Shown here piece after piece: positions 1-5,133 of a DNA stretch of 7,930 nucleotides. Position numbers and translations under genes: made by a program. The stretch comes from DATDSR01 sp036517855. Lineage in GTDB: Bacteria; Patescibacteriota; Minisyncoccia; Phycocordibacterales; DATDSR01. How positions within the stretch are numbered: position 1 is the stretch's first letter; every line of letters begins with the position of its first letter. The DNA is taken from assembly GCA_036517855.1 (NCBI GenBank), contig DATDSR010000009.1, forward strand, positions 1 through 7,930. Direction: 5' to 3'. A model generated the notes under the pieces. The model had not been told where the DNA came from. It made no database searches and was given only the letters and a program-made list of their open reading frames with translations.

Positions 1-1
1 T

Positions 2-38
2 GAGGTCGGACCTCGAGGGGGCCCGGAGGTCCGACCTC
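2..38. repeat. Perfect 13-bp inverted repeat, palindromic element
   Basis: Arms GAGGTCGGACCTC (2-14) and GAGGTCCGACCTC (26-38) are exact reverse complements around an 11-base G/C-rich spacer. Each arm is itself a palindrome apart from its central base, so either hairpins within an arm or one long hairpin could form. It lies in an open frame and would be translated as a doubled RSDL motif, so it does not look like a simple intergenic terminator. It resembles a repetitive extragenic-type or in-frame palindromic element. Copy number in the genome cannot be judged from this window. Confidence 0.75.
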
Positions 39-149
39 TGGGTAACCACCTTCGAGGCGCATATGGCCGCACTTTTGGAGCTACCTTACCAAGGCGAAAC
101 TCTTGTGCCCGTGGCAAGCGGCAAGCGCACAGTTAATCGAATTGTGTAA
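3..149 (+). CDS. C-terminal fragment of an unrecognised protein
   Basis: This frame is open from the window edge to a TAA at 147-149, giving 48 residues. The beginning lies outside the window. The visible tail reads through LPYQGETLVPVASGKRTVNR and then stops. I do not recognise a family from this alone. The first dozen residues, including a doubled RSDL, are encoded by the palindrome at 2-38, so that part of the protein may be repeat-derived. The stop lies 8 bases before the next gene's ATG, so the two genes could be co-transcribed. Codon choice is compatible with coding but the fragment is short, hence the modest confidence. Confidence 0.45.
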   Translation, partial: RSDLEGARRSDLWVTTFEAHMAALLELPYQGETLVPVASGKRTVNRIV

Positions 150-157
150 ATCGGAAT

Positions 158-838
158 ATGGCCACACTCACCCAACCGGCCCTCGACCTGCTCAAAGCCT
201 ACGAAGGTACACCATACTTCAACAACTCGCGTGAGCGTATGCGTATGGGCCTACGCGCCCAAGTGGGCAAAGGCACACCCGAGGAGATTGCCGAGGAGGC
301 CCAGCTCGCCGCCTTCCGTGAGCACGTCGACCTTGCCGTGCTCACACCAGAGATGCACAAGAAGTTCCTCGTCGACCACAAACTCGGCATAGACTGCTCC
401 GGCTTCGCATACCATATCCTCGACACCGAATCCCGCGCTCGTGGACTTGGTCCGCTCCACAAACATCTCAAGTTCCCGTACTCCGCCAGTCTCCTTTCAA
501 GCTTCGGCCGCTCACTTCGTCGGCGTTATGTAGAAAACACCGACGCGAAAACATTTGCCCACATTGCCAACTCACACGAAATCCCAGTGGCAGAAATCAA
601 ACCCGCAGATTTTTTCGTGCGCTTGCGAAACCAAAAAGACCCCGAATCAGAACGCGACCACATTTTCATTGTAACGACGGTTATACAGGAGTTCGGTACT
701 CCTGTAACAATTACCGTAGCCCAATCAAGAGCCCTCCCCGAGGAAGGCCGCTACAACAACGGCGTGTGCGTCGAAAATTTACCACGCGAAGCCTTGGTGA
801 AGTGGGGTTTCCCCTTGTACCGCCTTAACTGGTTTTGA
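158..838 (+). CDS. NlpC/P60-like (papain-fold) cysteine peptidase family protein
   Basis: The 226-residue product contains GIDCSGFAYHILD at residues 78-90, the typical Cys-containing motif of NlpC/P60-type papain-fold hydrolases, with C80 as likely nucleophile. H168 in RDHIFIV is the likely catalytic histidine, and Q189 or S190 in the following strand may be the third polar residue. No signal peptide or membrane segment is visible, so it appears cytoplasmic unless it is exported by an unusual route. Family members often cut peptidoglycan stem peptides, and mraY and a Mur ligase lie downstream, but the substrate is inferred. The N-terminal part (PYFNNSRERMR, then a Glu-rich helix) belongs to no domain I can name. 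The ATG follows the preceding stop by 8 bases and has no Shine-Dalgarno, so it is probably expressed with the upstream gene. Confidence 0.75.
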   Translation: MATLTQPALDLLKAYEGTPYFNNSRERMRMGLRAQVGKGTPEEIAEEAQLAAFREHVDLAVLTPEMHKKFLVDHKLGIDCSGFAYHILDTESRARGLGPLHKHLKFPYSASLLSSFGRSLRRRYVENTDAKTFAHIANSHEIPVAEIKPADFFVRLRNQKDPESERDHIFIVTTVIQEFGTPVTITVAQSRALPEEGRYNNGVCVENLPREALVKWGFPLYRLNWF

Positions 839-841
839 GCA

Positions 842-868
842 TTGACATAACAATTGACTTGCTATAAT
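842..868 (+). promoter_or_regulatory. Sigma70-type promoter of the 904-1110 small gene
   Basis: A perfect TTGACA (842-847) and a perfect TATAAT (863-868) are separated by 15 bp, slightly short of the usual 17. The -10 is preceded by TG at 860-861 with one base between, making it an extended -10 that tolerates a poor spacer. Transcription should start near 875, leaving a leader of about 29 bases that contains the Shine-Dalgarno. This is the strongest promoter visible in the window. It starts 4 bases after the stop of the peptidase gene. Confidence 0.8.
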
Positions 869-890
869 CTCTATGCAGACACCACCCGTT

Positions 891-896
891 AGGAGG
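891..896 (+). promoter_or_regulatory. Strong Shine-Dalgarno, AGGAGG
   Basis: AGGAGG ends 7 bases before the ATG at 904 and fixes that start. It is notable because most larger genes here have no Shine-Dalgarno at all. Confidence 0.85.
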
Positions 897-903
897 AAAG
901 AGG

Positions 904-1110
904 ATGGAATACATGTATCGGTGGCTCATCAAACCTATGAACAGGATGTGTCTGCCCATGGAAGGGGAAGACCGAGTGGCGGCACGGGATGATGCGGAGG
1001 CCTTGAAGAAGGCGCGAGCAAGCTTGACGCGAAGATATGGGAGAGGTGCGCGCAATCTTGCAATAATCAATTGGATGGTCGCGGTCCATCACGACGTGGA
1101 GATACCCTGA
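904..1110 (+). CDS. Small basic protein of unknown function (68 aa)
   Basis: I do not recognise the family. The product begins MEYMYRWLIKPMNRM and is rich in Arg, Lys and Met. A central Ala/Arg/Lys stretch (residues about 24-48) is likely helical, followed by a hydrophobic segment NLAIINWMVAV at about residues 51-61. That segment is short for a membrane span. The start is secure: a consensus promoter, an AGGAGG at ideal distance, and a terminator 28 bases after the stop make it a complete monocistronic unit. The quality of these signals suggests high expression. It could be a nucleic-acid-binding or ribosome-associated small protein, but that rests only on charge and expression signals. Confidence 0.7.
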   Translation: MEYMYRWLIKPMNRMCLPMEGEDRVAARDDAEALKKARASLTRRYGRGARNLAIINWMVAVHHDVEIP

Positions 1111-1138
1111 GACGAATGACACAACCCCCTACGAACTG

Positions 1139-1170
1139 GGCCCGGCAAGTAGCCGGGCCTTAGTCATTTT
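1139..1170 (+). terminator. Rho-independent terminator after the 68-aa gene
   Basis: GGCCCGGC (1139-1146) pairs perfectly with GCCGGGCC (1152-1159) around a 5-base loop. The following bases, TTAGTCATTTT, form an interrupted T tract. It closes the small-gene transcript immediately before the mraY promoter. Confidence 0.75.
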
Positions 1171-1171
1171 G

Positions 1172-1180
1172 TGCTATATT
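1172..1180 (+). promoter_or_regulatory. Extended -10 promoter of mraY, probably leaderless
   Basis: TG plus one base followed by TATATT (1175-1180) forms an extended -10. Six bases separate it from the GTG at 1187, so transcription would begin at or within a base of the start codon. The -35 position falls inside the upstream terminator stem and shows no consensus. Confidence 0.6.
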
Positions 1181-1186
1181 AATTGT

Positions 1187-2302
1187 GTGAATATTGAGTT
1201 ACTTACTTCGATTTTTGGGTATGCCCTTTTCGCTTGCGCGGTGGCTTTTATATTGGCTCCTGTGCTCACGCACTTTCTATATAAATACAATATCACTCGG
1301 CGGAACCCTTATGATCCTACAGTTGCGATGAAGGGGCATAAAGAGAAGGAGGGCACGCCCATTATGGGTGGCCTACTCGTCATCATCACGGTGGCGCTCA
1401 TTACCTACTTCTTCAACTGGTCACGCGAGTTCACATATGTGCCTATTGGCGTAATGGCACTCTCCGCTTTTTTGGGTGCGATAGATGATTTACTAAATAT
1501 TTTCGGCACGGCGCGCAGGAGTCGCAGGCTTGCTCAAACTTGGCGACTGATTAAAGTGCACAAGGACACAACTGCTCGCTTGTGGTTACTACTCACTTTG
1601 CCTTGGGCAGCCTTCAAGCGCACTTCACTCTGGCTCGGGTCGCATCCGGGCAAGGGCGTGCATGTGCATGAGAAGTTGCTCCTCCAAATCGCGGCCGGAG
1701 GCGTGAGCGCTTGGTGGGTTTACTTTAAACTCGGCGAGAACTGGCGCGAGATAGCCATCCCGTTTGATGGCTCCATCAACATCGGCATTTGGATTATCCC
1801 TCTCATTGTGTTTGTGATTGTGGCGGCGGCAAACTCGGTGAACATCGCCGACGGTCTCGACGGCCTTGCCGGTGGCGCCCTCATACCCACCTTCGGCGCG
1901 CTCGGCTTACTCGCTTGGGCCAAAGGTTTGCCAGAGATAGCGATCCTCGACGCCGTGACCATGGGCGCGCTTGTAACCTACACCTACTTCAACGTTAAGC
2001 CCGCCCGCTTTCAAATGGGCGATGTGGGTTCGCTAGGTCTCGGAGCCTTGATGGGCATCAACGCAGTTGTCACCAACGCCATCATTGCCCTGCCCTTCAT
2101 CGCTTTTATCTTCGTCATCGAAACCTTGAGCGTGATAGTGCAAGTGGGAGGCCGCACCTTCTTCGGTAAACGCATCTTGCGCATGGCCCCCCTCCACCAC
2201 CATTTCGAAATGCTCGGTTGGAGTGAGGAGAAAATCGTAATGCGCTTCTGGCTAATTCATTTAGCCGCCGTCCTCTTCGGCCTCTGGCTAGGGTTGCATT
2301 GA
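1187..2302 (+). CDS. mraY: Phospho-N-acetylmuramoyl-pentapeptide transferase MraY
   Basis: MraY moves phospho-MurNAc-pentapeptide from UDP to undecaprenyl phosphate in the inner membrane, making lipid I. About ten hydrophobic segments are visible across 371 residues, near the family norm of about 360. Diagnostic motifs, numbered from the GTG, are: TPIMGG (57-62); the aspartate pair in GAIDD (100-101); NIADGLDGLAGG (219-230), with the catalytic-region aspartates; GDVGS (278-282); and the triple histidine in PLHHHFEML (337-339). The aspartate pair is followed by LLNIFG rather than the usual lysine-containing sequence. A hydrophilic stretch of roughly 50 residues after it is rich in Arg and Lys. 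I chose GTG 1187 over the in-frame TTG at 1169 because that TTG lies in the terminator T tract, upstream of the -10. No Shine-Dalgarno is present. Confidence 0.95.
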   Translation: MNIELLTSIFGYALFACAVAFILAPVLTHFLYKYNITRRNPYDPTVAMKGHKEKEGTPIMGGLLVIITVALITYFFNWSREFTYVPIGVMALSAFLGAIDDLLNIFGTARRSRRLAQTWRLIKVHKDTTARLWLLLTLPWAAFKRTSLWLGSHPGKGVHVHEKLLLQIAAGGVSAWWVYFKLGENWREIAIPFDGSINIGIWIIPLIVFVIVAAANSVNIADGLDGLAGGALIPTFGALGLLAWAKGLPEIAILDAVTMGALVTYTYFNVKPARFQMGDVGSLGLGALMGINAVVTNAIIALPFIAFIFVIETLSVIVQVGGRTFFGKRILRMAPLHHHFEMLGWSEEKIVMRFWLIHLAAVLFGLWLGLH

Positions 2303-2321
2303 TAAATATTTGTGGTAGTTT
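2294..2321 (+). promoter_or_regulatory. Probable promoter of the 86-aa small gene
   Basis: TTGCAT (2294-2299) and TAGTTT (2316-2321) are separated by 16 bp, and TG at 2313-2314 makes an extended -10. The match is moderate. The -35 overlaps the last codons of mraY. Transcription would start near 2328, at the Shine-Dalgarno itself, leaving a very short leader. Confidence 0.45.
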
Positions 2322-2327
2322 GGCGCC

Positions 2328-2333
2328 AGGAGG
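2328..2333 (+). promoter_or_regulatory. Strong Shine-Dalgarno, AGGAGG
   Basis: AGGAGG lies 8 bases before the ATG at 2342 and selects it over the in-frame GTG at 2312, which precedes the predicted transcript start. Confidence 0.8.
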
Positions 2334-2341
2334 ACAAACCG

Positions 2342-2602
2342 ATGAATCAGACTGCCATCGTTCAAAGCCAATCTGGAGTCGATCTCTACATCGCTCAGGA
2401 CCTGGAGAGGGCCATCGAAGAGAAACTGAAGAAGCTTGCCGAAAGTTCCTCCGTGGTGAGGGTGGTTCAAGTTTCTCCTGTCACCGTCGTACCGACTAGT
2501 GGTGGCTATCAGGCCATCGTCTCGATGGTCGTGGACGTTTCTCCTGTATACAAAGGGGGAGGCGAGCGCGAGCTGGACGCGGCAGGATTACCCAAGGATT
2601 AG
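2342..2602 (+). CDS. Small protein of unknown function (86 aa)
   Basis: The family is not recognised. The order of elements looks like helix then strands: an amphipathic helix rich in Glu and Lys at about residues 17-35 (AQDLERAIEEKLKKLAESS), then two beta-prone stretches, VVRVVQVSPVTVVP (about 38-51) and AIVSMVVDVSP (about 58-68). There is no signal peptide or cysteine. The last 18 residues (YKGGGERELDAAGLPKD) look disordered, and the Y-rich/G-rich DNA coding for them resembles the palindrome at 2668-2689. The gene has its own promoter, Shine-Dalgarno and terminator, the same architecture as the 68-aa gene before mraY. The alternating beta pattern suggests a small oligomeric or binding protein, but no function should be assigned. 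Confidence 0.7.
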   Translation: MNQTAIVQSQSGVDLYIAQDLERAIEEKLKKLAESSSVVRVVQVSPVTVVPTSGGYQAIVSMVVDVSPVYKGGGERELDAAGLPKD

Positions 2603-2622
2603 CGCGAGGAGGAACGCGACCG

Positions 2623-2654
2623 GGCGGCAGGATCAAACCTGCCGCCTTCTTCTT
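2623..2654 (+). terminator. Rho-independent terminator after the 86-aa gene
   Basis: GGCGGCAGG (2623-2631) pairs perfectly with CCTGCCGCC (2638-2646) around a 6-base loop, followed by TTCTTCTT. The 9-bp G/C-rich stem and pyrimidine tail make this the best terminator in the window. Confidence 0.85.
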
Positions 2655-2667
2655 ATCTCTCCCGTAG

Positions 2668-2689
2668 CCCTCCCTTATGTAAGGGAGGG
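2668..2689. repeat. Intergenic palindrome, 10-bp arms
   Basis: CCCTCCCTTA (2668-2677) and TAAGGGAGGG (2680-2689) are perfect reverse complements with only TG between them. The tight loop and the lack of a T tract argue against a standard terminator, and a good terminator already lies just upstream. It looks like a short dispersed palindromic repeat. It sits 22 bases before the extended -10 of the next gene, so it could influence that promoter. Confidence 0.65.
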
Positions 2690-2719
2690 TGGACGCCAAG
2701 GGCGGCCGGGTGAGATAAT
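2690..2719 (+). promoter_or_regulatory. Extended -10 promoter, leaderless gene at 2726
   Basis: TG (2711-2712), one base, then GATAAT (2714-2719) lies exactly six bases before the ATG at 2726, so the transcript probably starts on the start codon. A weak -35, TGGACG (2690-2695, four of six consensus bases), lies 18 bp upstream. Confidence 0.65.
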
Positions 2720-2725
2720 CCCACT

Positions 2726-3370
2726 ATGTATCTAAAATGGGCAGAGGAAAGAATTACGGATTGGTCGGAAACGAATGTTGAACGCATGTATGGGCGGGGG
2801 TTTGTTTTTACGCGTTTGGGTAAAGGGGTTATGCAACAGACGCGCTCGATGCGTGTGGATTTGAGCAAGTTCGAATTATCGAGTGAGAACAGGCGGATAC
2901 TGGGGAAGACGGATGAATTAGGAATTGTGAATTATGAATTATGGGACGGAAGTTTTAAATACGATTGGAGTATAGCAAAAATGGCCAAAGATTTTTATGA
3001 CACAAAGTTCGGTGATAGGACCTTCAGTGCGAATAAGGCTAAAGAGCTACTGACTGATGAAACGAAATCGAACTTTAATACGTTGCTAAATTTCGGGAAT
3101 GGGTACGCGATATGTTATGCAAGCAAAAATATTCTCCATTATTCTTACCCTTTTTACTCGCTGAGCGGTGAGACCGCTAAGTCGATGGGCTTGGGCATGA
3201 TGACTCAGGCAGTACAATGGGCTAAGGAGGTGGGAAAGAAATACGTTTACCTAGGCAGTGCCCAACGCCCTACAGACACTTACAAACTACAGTTCACGGG
3301 TATAGAATGGTGGGATGGAAGCAAATGGAACACAGACCTCGACCTCCTCAAGCAAACTCTCAAAGAGTAG
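2726..3370 (+). CDS. Arginyl-tRNA-protein transferase C-terminal domain-like (GNAT fold) protein
   Basis: The 214-residue product shows the pattern of the C-terminal domain of arginyl- or leucyl-tRNA-protein transferases (Ate1/Bpt). It has MRVDLSKFELSSENRRILGK at about residues 42-61, a GNAT-like core with LHYSYPFYSLSGETAKSMGL at about 137-156, and KYVYLGSAQRPTDTYKLQF at about 172-190, where the family has a YLG...YK.RF signature. The N-terminal cysteine cluster domain of true Ate1/Bpt is absent, and the only cysteine is near residue 130. It may therefore transfer an amino acid from tRNA to something other than an N-degron protein. The gene overlaps the Mur ligase start by 56 bases, which implies coupled expression and makes a peptidoglycan peptide a tempting acceptor, but this is inference. 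Residues about 64-72 are coded by an AT-rich repeat-like stretch. No Shine-Dalgarno; probably leaderless. Confidence 0.65.
   Translation: MYLKWAEERITDWSETNVERMYGRGFVFTRLGKGVMQQTRSMRVDLSKFELSSENRRILGKTDELGIVNYELWDGSFKYDWSIAKMAKDFYDTKFGDRTFSANKAKELLTDETKSNFNTLLNFGNGYAICYASKNILHYSYPFYSLSGETAKSMGLGMMTQAVQWAKEVGKKYVYLGSAQRPTDTYKLQFTGIEWWDGSKWNTDLDLLKQTLKE
2918..2944 (+). repeat. AT-rich short repeated motif within the transferase-like gene
   Basis: GAATTA, GAATTG, GAATTATGAATTA-type units occur almost back to back, spaced about 8-10 bases apart, and encode DELGIVNYEL. The composition differs from the flanking coding sequence. It could be an inserted in-frame repeat unit or plain low-complexity coding sequence. 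Confidence 0.35.
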
Positions 3371-4844
3371 CCATATACACTTCATTGGCATTTGCGGGGT
3401 GGCAACTTCGGCACTCGCTATCGCCTTTCACAAAGCCGGGTACAAAGTCACTGGCTCGGACAAAGGCTTCTTCCCCCCTGTTTCAACGAATCTCGAGAAG
3501 GCAGGTGTGGAATTCTATGCCGGTTGGCATCCAGAGAAAATGGGCAAGCCGGATTTGGTGGTAATAGGCACTGCCTCTGGTTCTGAAAATCCTGAAACTG
3601 CTAAAGCGCGCGAACTTAGCATACCTGAACTCTCGGACGCCCAAGTACGAGGGCAGTATTTTACAAAACAAAACGCAATAGTCACTGCCGGCACTTGGGG
3701 CAAAACTTCAAGCACTGCACTACTCGCGCACATATTGCGAGAGGCGGGAAAGAAGCCGAGTTACGTAGTGGGAGGCATACCGGCCGACTTAGACCCGGCC
3801 GAACTTGGCGAGGGTGATTGGAGTGTGATTGAGGGTGATGAGTATAAATCTGGACCTACCGACCTTAAACCAAAGTTTGCCTACCTACACCCAACTTATC
3901 TTTTACTTAGTGCCGTATCTTGGGATCACGCCGACGTATACCCCACTGAAGACGCCTACTTCGCAGTATTCGAAAAGTTGGTTGAGGAAGTACCAGAAAG
4001 TGGTTTGATTGTGGCTTGTGTGGATCACCCAGGTGTACGCAAAGTCATTGGCTTGGCCAAGTGTCGCGTCGTTCGCTACGGCTCGCCTCGCTTACGCAAG
4101 GGCGAAGCGGGCAAACGTAGCACGGCCGACTATCAATATATGCAAGTGGGCCAGTCGCGCGATGGTTTGCGCTTCGGAATCTGCCAAGGCAAGGTCTGCT
4201 ATGCGGCCGAGAGCCAATTGCTCGGCAACTTTCAAGCTGAGAACATCACTGGCTGTTTTGCTTTGGCCAAGGAAATTGGCATCGAACCCAAAGATATTTT
4301 GAAAGCAATCTCATCGTTTGGTGGTATCAAACGTAGACTTGAGAAGCGCTTCGAGAGCGAGCAAGTCACCGTCATCGATGACATAGCTCACTCGCCCGAG
4401 AAGGCCAAAGCCGTACTCCACGAACTGCGCGACGTGTATCCCCGTTCGACAAGCTCAGGGCAAGCAGGCCGCATCATCGCGATTTTCGAACCAAACATCG
4501 GAGGCCGTAGCCCAGAGGCGGCTACCAAATATACCGACGCCTTCAGCGGGGCCGACGCCGTTATCATCCCCCGCCTAACCCAACTTAAAGTGGCATCACC
4601 GGCTGGTTCGACTTCGCTCACCACAAGAAACTCCCCCATAGAAGGCAAAGACCTAGCCGACCTCATAGCCCGCGGCCACTCCGACGTCCGCTACATCCCC
4701 AACGACGACAAACTAGTCGAACAAGTAGTTGATTTGGTTACCCGGTCTCCAAATGCTGGCAACATAATAGCCTTCCTAGGCTCTCACGGCTTCCGCGGGA
4801 TGATCGAACAAGTAGTTTCTAAACTAAGCGAGGGATTGGGATAG
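3315..4844 (+). CDS. mpl: Mpl/MurC-type Mur ligase (UDP-MurNAc-peptide or amino-acid ligase)
   Basis: The 509-residue product has the three Mur-ligase domains. The N-terminal Rossmann domain begins HIHFIGICGVATS at residue 20. The ATP-binding domain has GTWGKTS at 126-132 and EGDEY at 173-177, then SWDHADVYPTEDAYF at about 202-216. The C-terminal domain has GGIKRRLE at 336-343, DDIAHSPEK at 355-363 and IFEPN. EADEY-like and DHADxY features favour Mpl, which ligates recycled L-Ala-gamma-D-Glu-mDAP to UDP-MurNAc, over MurC, but a MurC-like job is possible. Odd points: the usual GTHGKTT has Trp for His, and the usual AHHP has Ser for the second His. Two short repeat-encoded inserts occur (STSSGQA at 378-384 and GSTSLTT at 431-437). 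ATG 3315 is the only good start before the Rossmann strand, and it gives a 56-base overlap with the preceding gene. Confidence 0.85.
   Translation: MEANGTQTSTSSSKLSKSSHIHFIGICGVATSALAIAFHKAGYKVTGSDKGFFPPVSTNLEKAGVEFYAGWHPEKMGKPDLVVIGTASGSENPETAKARELSIPELSDAQVRGQYFTKQNAIVTAGTWGKTSSTALLAHILREAGKKPSYVVGGIPADLDPAELGEGDWSVIEGDEYKSGPTDLKPKFAYLHPTYLLLSAVSWDHADVYPTEDAYFAVFEKLVEEVPESGLIVACVDHPGVRKVIGLAKCRVVRYGSPRLRKGEAGKRSTADYQYMQVGQSRDGLRFGICQGKVCYAAESQLLGNFQAENITGCFALAKEIGIEPKDILKAISSFGGIKRRLEKRFESEQVTVIDDIAHSPEKAKAVLHELRDVYPRSTSSGQAGRIIAIFEPNIGGRSPEAATKYTDAFSGADAVIIPRLTQLKVASPAGSTSLTTRNSPIEGKDLADLIARGHSDVRYIPNDDKLVEQVVDLVTRSPNAGNIIAFLGSHGFRGMIEQVVSKLSEGLG
4441..4468 (+). repeat. Dispersed repeat copy (TTCGACAAGCTC type) inside the Mur ligase
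   Basis: The core TTCGACAAGCTCAGGGCAAG (4445-4464), extending to 4468, encodes STSSGQAG between DVYPR and RIIAIF of the ligase. A near-identical copy lies at 7523-7548 on the other strand, in another gene and another reading frame. Over the shared 23 bases there is one difference. Confidence 0.8.
4604..4623 (+). repeat. Related palindrome-ended repeat inside the Mur ligase
   Basis: TGGTTCGACTTCGCTCACCA has complementary ends (TGGT and ACCA) and shares the TTCGAC...GCTC framework of the 4441 copy. It encodes most of GSTSLTT, which sits where Mur ligases have a loop after the second C-terminal strand region. Confidence 0.55.
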
Positions 4845-4940
4845 CAATGACCCTCTCGCAGGCCAAATCACATTTGGCCGAGAGCAGGGAAAATTTGTAC
4901 CAACAAATTTATCCCGGGGTCTTGCTATCCAATCCCGAGC
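4828..4940. other. Nested inverted-repeat structure between convergent genes (likely bidirectional terminator)
   Basis: Outer arms 4828-4853 and 4917-4940 pair imperfectly, about 22 pairs including GATAGCAA with TTGCTATC, GACCC with GGGTC and GGGATT with AATCCC, interrupted by single-base bulges and a short mismatch. Inside sit two separate hairpins: GGCCAAAT/ATTTGGCC (4861-4868, 4872-4879) with a 3-base loop, and GGGA plus AAATTTGT (4887-4898) against ACAAATTT plus TCCC (4903-4915) with one bulged A. The left arm runs through the ligase stop codon, and the right arm ends 3 bases from the LysW-like stop. It may stop transcription from both sides or be the remnant of a small mobile element. 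Confidence 0.65.
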
Positions 4941-4943
4941 GGC

Positions 4944-5111
4944 CTACTTGCCTTCGTCTACAATCTCGGCTTGAAGTTCTTCCTGCGCGTCGTCTGTTAT
5001 CTCTAGTGTTATGCCGCAGGAGTCGCACTCGACTATCTGACCGGTGGCAATGTTTGGGTAAGCCTCCAAGTCCACATCGTTTTTACATTCAGGGCAAATT
5101 AGTGTTTTCAT
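4944..5111 (-). CDS. LysW-like zinc-ribbon protein (55 aa)
   Basis: Starting at ATG 5111-5109 the product begins MKTLICPECKNDVDLE. Two CxxC pairs, C6/C9 (CPEC) and C29/C32 (CDSC), form a zinc ribbon in the LysW arrangement, followed by an acidic tail. LysW is the amino-group carrier of lysine and arginine biosynthesis. It holds the intermediate on the side chain of its C-terminal glutamate in an EDWGE-type end. Here the protein ends IVDEGK, so that glutamate is missing from the terminus, and a carrier role would need E53 or another residue. It is therefore LysW-like by fold, with unproven function. A longer in-frame start at 5171 exists, but it reads through the divergent promoter and the neighbouring gene's start. 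It diverges from the PLP enzyme, with 22 bases between start codons. Confidence 0.8.
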   Translation of the reverse strand: MKTLICPECKNDVDLEAYPNIATGQIVECDSCGITLEITDDAQEELQAEIVDEGK

Positions 5112-5119
5112 ACGCTCAT

Positions 5120-5127
5120 AGTATACT
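5120..5127. promoter_or_regulatory. Shared palindromic -10 element for two divergent genes
   Basis: AGTATACT (5120-5127) is a perfect palindrome. On the plus strand TATACT (5122-5127) lies six bases before the ATG at 5134. On the minus strand TATACT (5125-5120) lies eight bases before the LysW-like ATG at 5111. Neither side shows a convincing -35 or TG extension. Both transcripts would be leaderless or nearly so. Confidence 0.65.
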
Positions 5128-5133
5128 AACGCA

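Noticed and set aside
839..903. Possible riboswitch or attenuator before the 68-aa gene
   Set aside because: The predicted leader is only about 29 bases with no stable hairpin beyond the Shine-Dalgarno region, too short for a known riboswitch.
1169..1186. TTG start for mraY, 18 bases earlier
   Set aside because: It lies in the T tract of the preceding terminator and upstream of the -10 at 1175-1180, so it would not be on the mraY transcript.
2312..2341. GTG start giving a 96-aa version of the small protein after mraY
   Set aside because: It precedes the predicted transcript start, overlaps the -10 region and has no Shine-Dalgarno, while ATG 2342 has AGGAGG at good spacing.
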